Shown here in pieces: positions 12,201 to 24,200 of a DNA stretch of 64,000 bases. The position numbers and the translations under genes are program-made. Source of the DNA: Luidia sarsii (lineage: Eukaryota; Echinodermata; Asteroidea; Paxillosida; Luidiidae); the NCBI GenBank assembly GCA_949987565.1, contig OX465102.1:9412512-9476511 (forward strand), in the 5' to 3' direction. Positions within the stretch are counted from its first letter, which is position 1. Each line of letters begins with the position of its first letter. A model generated the notes under the pieces. That model did not search any database. It worked only from the letters and a program-made list of their open reading frames with translations, and had not been told where the DNA came from.

Positions 12201-15200
12201 AGTGTGGCTCTGAGAAGAGCCAGTAACTCAGAATACTTGCAATGACACAGTGTATAATCTCTTTTGAGAGTGAGTGTGGCTGTGAAAAGAGCCAGTAACT
12301 CAGAATACTTGTAATGACACAGTGTACGGTATAATCTCTTTTGAGAATGAGTGTGGCTCTGAGAAGAGCCAGTAACTCAGAATACTTGCAATGACACAGT
12401 GTATAATCTCTTTTGAGAGTGAGTGTGGCTGTGAAAAGAGCCAGTAACTCAGAATACTTGTAATGACACAGTGTACGGTATAATCTCTTTTGAGAGTGAG
12501 TGTGGCTCTGAGAAAAGCCAGTAACCCAGAATACTTGTAATGACACAGTGTATAATCTCTTTTGAGAGTGAGTGTGGCTCTGAGAAGAACCAGTAACTCA
12601 GAATACTTGCAATGACATGGTGTATAATCTCTTTTGAAGCCCTTTCCTCTGATTAAGAACTGATATTTCTCAAGAGTGGTTAACTCTTAATAGGTACCGG
12701 CTCTTTTCAGAGCCAACTCATCCTTGAAAGAGAATTATACATGGTGTCAGCAGAAGCGTTAGATTTTTTTCAAATTGAAAAATTGGCAAAGAAAACTTTG
12801 ACTGGACAGGGACTTGAACCCAAGACCTGGATTAGTGTACCAGTGCTCTTCCAATCTGAGCTATCCAGCCCTTAGATGGTGGCCTTCCCGAATAGTCAGC
12901 TAGTCTTTGCAGGAGTGGGGGCGCCAGTCAGAAGCAATTCAACCATTAACTGCCGTATACATGTATCTCCAGGGATCACACCCTTGCTTTCATTCAGATA
13001 CAAACAACCAATTGTTGGCTACAGCAACTTGGGGATCAGACAAAGTGGATGCAGCTTTTTCAATTCAAGTCAAACAAACAAAGGAAAAACTGACTGGTAT
13101 CTTTTTTTTCAACAACTTTGGTCAACTTTGCCCCGTTTGGCACCCCATACACAGATTCCCCTGTCAGCAGCCGCAGCAACAGCCCTGTGGCCATGGTCCT
13201 ACGCACCCATCTGGACAACCTGGAAGAGGCGGGGCGCCTGGAGTCCATGGTGCCCCACCTAGCCATGCAGATGAGGAACCGGTCGCCTGGGGAGGAGGAG
13301 GAGGGACCGCCCGAGCCCCCGGCATCCATCGATGACGGGTACATGTAGGATGCGCCTCGGTCGATAACTACCATACCTCTTACTAGGAGTAATAGTTTTG
13401 CAGTGACACCATGTAATATTCTCTCTTTTGTGAGTATGTGTGGTTCTTAAAAGAACTGGAGGAATGTTTCGAACAGTACGCTCTGTTCGTCTTGAGGAGA
13501 CTGCTGGATTCTAACTGGGAGTGGGGCTTATGTAGTGTATAGAGGGATCCTGGTGAGGGGGATTAGTCCAGTGAAGGTTGAAGGCGGGAACACTGAAGGC
13601 GTGAACAATTGATGCTGCACTTCATATTAGGGACTTTGCGATTGCGTGGCTGAGAACACTGTTCACGTCGACCGGAAGTTTGCATTCACTGCGTTCGTTG
13701 ACCTATATGTACCGTTGGAAACTGTTCACCGAATTGAAGTCACATGTTTACACACGTCATCAGCACATGATCATCAAGGTGAACCTTCATAAAGTGCGTG
13801 AAGCAATTCTCTTCGCGTTTTCCAGCGATTTGTTGGATGAACCATAGATATAACATGATGCTTGCATCAAGGAGGATATAATTCAATGAGGTTTTGCCCT
13901 GCTAGACGTGATAAACACTGAAAGCTCAGTTCTTTGCCCGATTCCTGATGAAACAATTTCAGGCAGCTCGGGCGGGATTCAAACCCGCGACTCCCGCTTT
14001 CTATTGCAGACATCTTAACCACTTGACCACCGAGCTGGTCAGGGTCGAGTGATGGAATCGATTATATTGACCAGCTCGGTGGTCAAGTGGTTAAGACGTC
14101 TGCACTAGAAAGCAAGAATCGCAGGTTCGAATCCCGCCCGAGCTGCCTGAATTTTTTTTCATCAGGCATCAGGCAAAGCACTGAGCACTCAGTGTTGATC
14201 ACGTCAAGCAGGGCAAAAACCACATTGAATTGTTGGATGAAGATGAATTTGCACTGTTTATGAAGCAACTAACCAATAACTGCAGGAAGTCAGTGTGGTT
14301 TTCGAAGCTCTCGCACTTGGATCCGTCGCCATCTTGATATACAATGCCGTAGGTGGACTACGGTGACCAGATTTAAGTCGCCGGTGAAAAGCAGGGTTGT
14401 CGCATTCTCAAATCTGGTGGTGAACGGATAGTGGACGTTGCCGCATGTGCAGTGCTTGAAAAGCACTGGCTCTGATAAGTAGCACGGTGCAAAGTGGTTA
14501 ACAAAAGTGTTTTTTTTCAAACAGTTGGAGCGACGTGGACTTCCCCGACGAGGCTATGTCAAACTCCGGCCACTACCTGTCCCCGCCGCGGATACAGGTC
14601 CAGCGGCCCAACTCCGCCCCGCTGTCACGCACCGACTCCTCCTCGCAGAGCGCCCCCACCTCCCGCCCCTCCTCTGCCCGCGTCGACGGGGGGCGTCGTC
14701 GGTCCGCCGCCTCCCCGTTGAGGTACCCCGGCCTGGGCGTGGCAGCAGGCGACGCCCGGCCGACGTCGGCCAGCGGGACGGGCCGGAGGAAAGAGTGGAA
14801 GGGGAGACCCTTGCCAGTGTACGGTCCCTCAAGAGATGTGGTAAGCACCCGGAGATACTGTTGGTTACCAGCAAGTCAGTTAACTCTCTGTGGTAGCAAA
14901 GCTACATGAAAACCACAGATCACCCTCATCCTTGACCAAGGGGTTCTCTTAACATGGTCTCATAGATATAGGCCATATTCAAATTACGTCAAGTATGGCA
15001 AACCCCTCATTGATTTGCATTCTCCTTGACGCAAACATCTTCATTTTTATAGCCCTTTTCCAAAACCTGGCTAAGGCTTCGGCTCCGTCTGTTTGTCACC
15101 AAGTTTGAAGGTCTTTTGGCTTGATAAGTACAGGGTATTCCCCAAGAAACTGGAGCCAAACGCTTGTTTTTAGATCTAGATGCCTTTGGCATTCAAACTA

Positions 15201-18200
15201 GAGAAATGGGATCGAAGCCTAAGCCCGAGCCTAAGCCTTCATTTCGTAAACATCCTATATGGCCTGTCTATAGAAACTAAAATCTCTCAGTGGCAGGAGG
15301 CACATAAGGCTAGGACATCAGCCTTCCACTGGGGTCGGTCTGAGGCTGCATGGCGCACCGTTTCTTTCAACCTCCACCATACGTCGCCATGTTGTTTTGG
15401 GTTGACCTCTTTTCCTTCTTCCTTCCGGTGCCACCCTAAGGCCACAGCGCCTGTCTGTAATGTCCTGTCTATTCCCCTGCGATAGGAGGCCGATGCCAGG
15501 GCCGTCCAGCTGGCCCGGGAGGCCAAGACATCAGTCAACATCCGGGAGCTGTTCAGCGGGGCGGCCGCCAAGGAGTTCCGCAAGGACCTGGAGCGGCAGG
15601 AGAGGGAGCGCTGGGAGAAGCTCAACAAGGACAGCAAGTATCTCAATAGGTGAGGGCCCTTCATGGGAGGAATAGGAGTGGTGCTCAGTGTGGAATGGGG
15701 GAATATGAAGCCGCGAATCGAGGACATACAAGGATATAGCACCTGTCAAATGGGGGAAATAGCATCCAATATAGGGAAATAGTATTTATTGAGGGCAATA
15801 GCATCCAATATAGGAAAATAGTTTCTATTGGGGCAATAACATCCAATACAGGGAAGTAGTGTCTACTGGGGAGATAGTGTAGCATCTGATACAGGGAAAT
15901 GTCATCCAATACAGGGAAATGGTGTCTAATGGGGGCAATAACATGTCACTCTAAGAAAACAACATTGAAAATGATAATCTGTGGAGTGACTTTTAGGAAA
16001 GAGAAAAGTAGGACTAGAATTCAGTTGAGTTTTGCACCATTATAGAACGCACTGGTTTTTTGGTTGTTGTTTTTTTCACTGCTGCACGTCCTCCAGGGAC
16101 TACATGACAATGACAGTCTGTGGAGTGGCTTTTAGGAAAGAGAAAAGTTGGACTAGGCTTCATGATCCCCACAATAGTCTCAGGGAGAGAGTCCCAAAGT
16201 TGTGTGTAGTATGGAGTGAAGGATCGCTGATGACTTGCAGTTCTGCATACAACCTACAAAGTATAATAAGTTATAGTAAAGTTTTTCACCATTGTAGAAT
16301 GCAGTGGTTCAGTGGCTGTTGTTATTTTGTTTTTTTCTCCTGCTTCTGAATGTCTTTCAGGGACTGTCTGCTGCGGCAGGAGATTGATAATGATAATCTG
16401 TGGAGTGGCTTTTAGGAAAGAGAAAACTAGGCCTAGAATTCAGATGAGATTTGCACCATTGTAGAATGAACTGTTTTTTTTGTTCCCGTTGCTGCAGGTC
16501 TTTCAGGGACTATCTGCTGCGGCAGGAGATAGCCCTGGTGCAGCGGCCAGACATGTTCAATCGGGACTGGGCCAGGGGCTACCTGTCGGACAAGATGCTG
16601 AAGGACCGGATGCGGCAGGAGAAGTGGAGCAAGCAGATGCGTCTGTAAGTAAGGGAGGGGGAGAGATACGTACATTATGTACAGTAGCTCAGGGGGCAAT
16701 CTTAACTGCTTGAATCCGGGCACCACTATTGACCAAATTTTTGAACAGAGACTTTTCAGCCTACAATGAAGCAATACATGTACATGTATGTAGCTCAGGG
16801 GCCATCTGAACAGCTTTGCCCCGGGACTTCTGAATTCGGGGTGCCTCTGGTGTTACTATGGCCCTTTTCCAAAGCCTAGCTTAGGCTCAGGCTCAGGCTC
16901 AGGCTCAGGCTCTGGTTTTGTCTCCATTTCTTTCATCTGTTTTAAAGTACAAGGCGTGAAAACAGGAGTCTTCGTATTTTAATATTGTATTGCGTTTTGA
17001 TAACTGATGAAGTAGTAATAGTACACTGTAATAGTAATAAACTATTTGTCGATGTTTGAGTGGAGATTTCTCGAAAAGTACAGCATCCCAGACCGTAAGA
17101 TTTCAACATGAGGATTTATCATGACCATCTGCAAACTGTGTGAATTAGAAGGAGATCTGTGGACATCGAAGTTTCGCGATCTTCCCAATGTTGTATTGGG
17201 TCTTTAAGCGGCTCTATGCAATTGAGCCCTGCAGATATGCAGCAGTGCAGTCACTCATTGGTCATTTTTGTTGATTTGCCCGACAGACAAGCCCTTGAGA
17301 ACAAGAAGGCGTTGGAACAGCTCAAGAGGATCGGGCCCAGTGTGGACATCTGGGAGTGAGTACAAACATGAATAGTCCTTGCTCTTGTTACTGTAGCTGG
17401 CATTGTTGCCGCTGTTAGTGTTACTGTAACTACTGCTGTTTCTATTGTCACTGTCACTGTTACTGCTATTGATGTTGCTGTAGTTGCTGTAGTTGCTGTC
17501 ACTGTTATCGTTGCTGATGTTACTGTAACTTATTGCCGTTGCTATTGTCACTCAATTTTACTGCTATCGTCATTGCTGTAGTTGCTGTTACTGCAAAAAG
17601 GCTCTTCAGTCTAAAACAAAGAACAAAAGTTATACCAATAGTCAGAAAGAGCATGAAATAAGCTTTAATTTGATGCATGTGTGACCTCTATAGCATGTTC
17701 CATTCCTGATATATAGCAAATTTCATGTAGTGATCTCTGTCACCAAAAATGAAACGACTTTTAAAGAAATTGCTACTTAACCACTTCGCGCCGGGGGGGT
17801 TTTCAGCGCCTATTACCGCCATACGGGGGTTTTTGAACAATGCATCATTTTAAAATCTTGCTAAAACAATCGGAACAATATATTTCTGTGAAATAAATCA
17901 ATAAGGGTATACTATGGGTACAAGAGAGTAAAACCTGGCACAATTCGGACGTCGTTGTGGCCTTTGTCAAGAGATTATCCGTTCGAAAAAGGGCCCTTTG
18001 TGCATCGTCAATGGACCGTAACGGACGTGTGTGTGTGGGTTCGTGTACGCTGCTGACAATCCCTGACCGCAGACTCCAGCCTCCACTCCAGGCAGTCAAA
18101 TCTTCGAGTTGGTCGGCCACAAACGAGCGTACAGATTACGGTAAAGAATGTGGGGGGAATTCCAATGCCAGACCGACGACCGTTGGGCTGTGTGGCATGC

Positions 18201-21200
18201 AAAGACAATGTCCCCCGCGTGCTTTCAGCTGCAGCGCGGTATCCCTCGATCCTCCACAGTAAAAGTCCCACAATTGCACAATTACTGCTGCTAATCTTGC
18301 AATTCATGTGGCAACGTGCGTCAAAAAGGGTCTTTGTACTGATTCATAATGCTTTGTTCTAAGCTGAAAAGAGTCTTTGTTTAGAATGTGGACAATAGTG
18401 GTGCCCGGATTCGGAGGGCCCCGTTGCAAAGGCAATCCAATTGACCTCCGGATTCGGAGGTCCCGGCGCGAAGTGGTTAAACAGTTTACTGGCGGATAAA
18501 AGTGGCAAGGTGAAGCTCACAAAAATGCTATATTTTTGGTCTTTATCAATGGAAATTAACGCTTCCCCCGACTGATTATGAAAGAATGGACAACAACTGT
18601 ATCAAAACGTCACAAAACGAGAAATCAGAAATGGAAATCACAAAAGGCATCGTGGGCCTTTTTTGCAGAGCGGGTGAGAAAGGTCCCGCTAGGATCGAAA
18701 CGTCAGGACCTCTAACTTTTGAGATTTATGTATTTTAGTCAGTTAGCAGTTTGCAACAGTTTTTTTATTTACTTCATTGCCAAATGTAAATATATTTCAG
18801 AGATGCGGAGTATAAGATATCGGTTGTGACTATTCTCCTTCTTTCTTTCTCCCAATTTCTTAGATTATTCCATGGAGGCAAGAGGGGTGTAACCAAAGCA
18901 CAGATGAAGAAGGCTGCAGTCACTATTCAGAAGTATGTTTTGATTAATTTGATTTGATTTGATTTGATTTGATTTGATTTGATTTGATTTATTATCCAAG
19001 TAAAAACATAGAAATTTGACTTCCAATGGATAAAAACATGTTACAAAAATAAAACCTATTATAAAAAGCATCTAAATACTGTAAGAAATCATTGATACAC
19101 AGATTACACACATCCAATACAATTATCGAACTAAAACTCACAAAGTACATGTACTACACCATCACGGATACACCAGAAAGCCACATAAAAACATTAACAT
19201 ACGCAAACGCAATGTCTGTAGCAATAGGGTAAGGAAAGTTCTGCCATGGTCTATGGAATTCTCTACCTGCAACCTGTTTCCCCCTTTGTTAAAATATACT
19301 TGTCTGAATTCAAATGAAACATAAACACTCATCTCTCTTCCTCCTGATCTATCATGCTCCTGGTTCTTTTCCTGAAGACTTTCTTTTAGCCCTCACCTTG
19401 AATGGCCTTTTTTTGGCCTTGTTTTGGGCAACATTCATACAAAAATAAGACAAAGTAAGAAATAATGACTGCCCAAGGACCAAAGTTGTCCTTTTTTTAT
19501 GCTGGAGCATAATTTATGACTTGCTTTCATTTTATAATTTTTGTTTTTTAGAGGAATTAATTTTAGTCAATCAAACAAAGGAAAAAAACTGACTGGGAAC
19601 TTTTGAACAAATTGAAAAATTGGCAAAGAAACCTTTGACTGGACCGGAACTTAAACCCGTGACTTTTGGATTAACGAACCATTGCTCTTCCATCTGAGCT
19701 ATCCAGCCCTTAGATGGTGGCCTTCCCTAATAGTCAACTAGTCTGTGCCGGGGTGGGGGCGCCAGTCAGAAGCAATTCAACCCTTAACTGCCGTAGCCTA
19801 TATCTCCTGGGATCACACCCTCGCTTTCATTCAGATGCAAACAACTAATTGTTCTCTTTAAAACATTCTCTTTCTTTTTGTGTGTGCAGATACATCAGAG
19901 GCTGGATTGTCAGGAGCATGCTGGCGAAAGTCAAAGATAAGGTATGGGTCTCAAGATTCATCAAAGATGAATGGTTGGCAGCTATGCACAGGAAGGCAGT
20001 ACGTGGGGGAAACACTTTATGAGTATCCCTGAGTATTTGCCTTGCGGACAACCACAGTGTGTGGGTGTGAATGCACAGAGAAAAGACCAAAGAAACGGTT
20101 GGGTGGAACAACCAGTGAGAGTTCATTGGAGCACCTGACATAATAATATCTGTAGAAGAGGCTCAGTGTGGCCTCATCAAAAGGCTGCTAGGATCAAAAT
20201 GTCAGGCCCTCAACATTTCCTGAAATTCTCCCTAGTGACACCCTTCTATTTACGTCGAGCAGGGCAAGCCCTCATTGAATTACATTCTCCTCGACACAAA
20301 CATCATGTTATATCTATGATGCAAAGCACTGGGCACTCGGTGCTTATCACGTCGAGCAGGGCAAACCCTCATTGAATTACATTCTCCTCAACACAAACAT
20401 CATGTTATATCTATGATGCAATGCGTTACCTGCTGCTATAATTATTCGAATCCACCACACAACAAGTGGTTAAGACATCTACTTGTATAAGTGAACAGTA
20501 TTTGTCATAATACGTGACAATGGTTCAACTCTCAAGTCTTTGATTCTGGTTTGCTTTTTTATGTAATTCAGTGAGGGTTTGACCATGCTCGTCTTGATAA
20601 GCACTGAGTGCCCAGTGCTTTGCCCAATGCCTGATGAAAAATTCAGGCAGCTTTGACTGGATTCGAACCCACGACTCCTACTTTCTAGTGCAGACCTCTT
20701 GTGACTAGTGCAGAAGACCTCTGCACTAGAAAGCAGGGGTTCCAGGTTCGAATCCTGCACAAGCTGCTGAATGTTTCATCAGGCATCAGGCAAAGCACTG
20801 AGCATTCGGTGCTTATCACGTCGAGCAGGGCAAACCCTCATTGAATTACATTCTCCTCAACGCAAACATCATGTTATATCTATGATGCAAAGCACTGGGC
20901 ACTCAGTGCTTATCACGTTGAGCAGGGTAAACCCTCATTGAATTACGTGTACATTCTCCTTGATGCAAACATCATGTTATATCTACATGTATGATGCAAA
21001 GCACTGAGCATTCAGTGCTTATCACGTCAAGCAGGGCAAACCCTCATTGAATTCCATTCTCATTTTTTTTCATGTGGCCAGTCGAGGGTGCATGCGGGCT
21101 CCTTCAAGAGCTTTGTGAAGTACTACGCCAAGCTGATGAAGAGGATCGCCCGATGGCATGGAGTCAAGAAGCCTCCCATCCACCTGGACCTGTGGCAGAT

Positions 21201-24200
21201 GGACGAGTTCATGGATCGCAAACGCTGTAAGTCAGACAGCCAGCTGCATCAATAGTGCCTAAAAAAAATCTGCGATAATTTGCAGAGCGGTAGGAGCAGT
21301 ACTCCTCTAGCTTCTTCCTGTGCACTGCTGCACTGTGGAATTCTACCTGCAACCTGTTTCCCCCTTTCTTATAACTTGTCCCAATTCGAACGAAACATAA
21401 ACGCTCATCTTTCTTTCTCCTGATCTATCATGCTCCTGGTTGTTTTCCTTATTACTTTCTTTTAGTGCTCACCTTGAGTGGCCTTTGGGGCGTTGTGTTG
21501 GGCAACTCTCAGAAAAAAAAGAGAAAAAAAATTGGATAAAGATTTGAATCTCGATTATTTGGATAGCGATTTAATCTCGATTATTTGGATAGTGATTTGA
21601 ATCGCGATTTGAATTGTGATTATTTGTATAGCGATTTAATCTCGATTATTTGGATCACAATTTGAATCTCGATTATTTGGATCGCGATTTGAATTGTGAT
21701 TATTTGGATCGCGATTTGAATCGTGATTCAAGCTCCACTGTGTGTCTGTGTCGACACAATAAACACAGCTATTAGTGGGATTTGAATCACAATTTGGACA
21801 ATTTTTTTATGTGGCACAAGAAACGCAATGATTAGTGGGATTTAAATCGCAATTCGGACTCTCTTTTAGTGGGACTTTTCTGAATAACCTTTTCAGAGCC
21901 ATACTCCTTTTCCTAAGAGATGATGTACATGTACACAGTGTCACTGCAAACCTCCTACTTTATGAGTGCTAAGCTGCCGCCTTTGTTGGGTGGCAGCTTT
22001 GACCAGAGTTTCACACTGTTCTTGCCATTATCATCGGGCATTCTCGGGCTGTTCGTGAACAACCCTGGTGGTGTGCGATCCTGTTCCGAGCGCAGCATTC
22101 TCGGGTCGTGTTCGTGTGGTTCGAGCGTGAGAACAAGGTTCTTGTGTGGAGAACAGACAGCCCAAACTCGACCACCCTTTGATTCTGCTCAATCTCTGTA
22201 ATATCTGAATGCCCTCCCCATACAGACTACGAGTATGTGTTTGCCAAGAGATCCCAACCGAGCGCCTCCATCACAATCCGAGAGCTGGACGGCTTCTTCA
22301 AAGAGTGTGACCACTACCCCTCCAAGCGAGAGATCTTCAACGCCATCTCAGGGGCCACAAAGAGTGAGTCCGTGCCCGTGGGGGGGGGGGGGCATTGGCT
22401 GTGACTTCTTCATGCTAGGCCAAGATTCCAAGGTTTAAGTGGAAGGTTTTCGGGGGACACCATGCAGCGCTGCTGTTTCGAGAAGGAATGTGGCTCTGAA
22501 AAGAGCTGGTAACTAAAGAGTGTGGCTCTGAAAGGAGCCGGTAACTCTGAGGTAACTCAAAGGTTCTATGGTTTTCCCCCTGCAGAGAAAACTTATGAGG
22601 CAGCCCATCTCAAAAATGTCTCGGGCAAACCTTAACATTTCACTTGTTTGGTCACTTGTTCCATCGGGCAAGTAGAATTCAATCAATCAATCAACTGTAT
22701 TTCATCTCAAAGCAAGAAAAAATCTGGTGATAGATCACAAAATGAAAAAAAGTTGTGAGTAAGCCTAGAATATACATGTAAATGGATGCAAGATTGAGAC
22801 GGGGGAGCCCACTAGAGGCAATGCTTGTCGAGTGCAAGTCCCCTGTATATATTATAAATGTAAATACATGTAGTTACTACCGGTAGTAAATATAGATAGC
22901 AATGACTAAACATCCCTATAAACAAACACCCCAACAACAGCAAACAAACAAAGGACTTCACTCTCTTCCCCCTTCCTTCGTGTACGTGTATCTGTTTTGT
23001 CCCTGTCACTCTGCCTTTGAGAAAGGTCCTGCTGGGATCGAAACATCAGGCCCACTAAGTTTTGAAACAAAGGACTGATTAGACTGAACTGAAGTTGAAC
23101 TCACGAAAAAATATGTAGAATAACTTTTAAAAAAAGTCATGACGTATTTGTTTATAAACAAATCTCTTACCACAGAAACTTTTCCAGGAGGGTTAGACAC
23201 GTGTAAGAGTTACTGTTGTGCGAAAAGGTTTGATCATTTTTTGTTTGTTTGTTTTTGCAGAGGATGGCAGGAAGTTAGATGCGAAGCTGAGTGAGAGGGA
23301 GGTGGTGGAGGTGGCCTTCATGATCTACGTGCCGAGAGGGAGCTCCCTGAACCCCAAGGACACCCGGAGGTCCACCTGGCTCAATCCGCTGGTGGACGGC
23401 AAGGAGGCCAGAAAGCTCATGGGTAGGTACCAGTAGTCTCACAATTAGGCCGGTGGTCTGCTCGGATCAGGGACACCCCATTTCCTAGGCCTGCTTGAAG
23501 CGTGAGCATTCCACTTTTCCCTCGATCTGCCAAAAAAAATGGTTGCAAACTGCTTGCTGACTTCGACGACCCACTTCCTGGGAGGGAACTCCCATTTGTT
23601 CCAGTTTGATTTCTAATTCAATTCAAACTTGTTCCAATTCCAATAACATTAATTAGTAGATGTCTTTCCTCTCTATTACCTCCTCTTTCTTTTTCCCCTT
23701 TCCCCTCTTTTTAACCATCCGTTTCGGTGGCCTACTTTGGGCCTTGTGGTTGGTGATATTCTTGTAAGAAATAAGAGCGAAAAACAAAACAATATACTGA
23801 TCCAGTAGGCCACGGCCACCATAGCAAAGCAAAGCAACCGCGCACATGCGCACAATGTGTCACGGTCGCCCACACGCCGTGCACGTCCACTGCCTGGATT
23901 TTGGTTTTTGAAAAAGCTGGTCGAGGCCGTGTGGAGCTCAGTGGTCAAGTGGTTAAGACGTCAGTACTAGAAATTGGGAGTCGCGGGTTCGAATCCCGTC
24001 TGAGCTGCCTGAAATTTGTTGTCAGGCATCGCGCAAAGCACTGAATACTGTTTATCATGTGGAGCAAGAGCAAACCTCATCGAACAAATCGAGCAGTCGA
24101 TCAATAGATAAATTGCCATTTTTTCTTGTCCTTCTTGGCAGGGAGTGACGAAGTGGAGAAGGCAGAGTACGCCAAGTCTCTGCAGGTGGTCTTCGCTGCC

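Noticed and set aside
16361..16430. Extra exon [18 protein letters not shown]
   Set aside because: Frame meets a TAG soon after, no donor, and the true copy of the exon follows at 16507; treated as a duplicated fragment.
17957..18307. Transposase remnant inside T4
   Set aside because: ORFs on both strands are about 100 codons with no DDE-type or piggyBac motif I can recognise.
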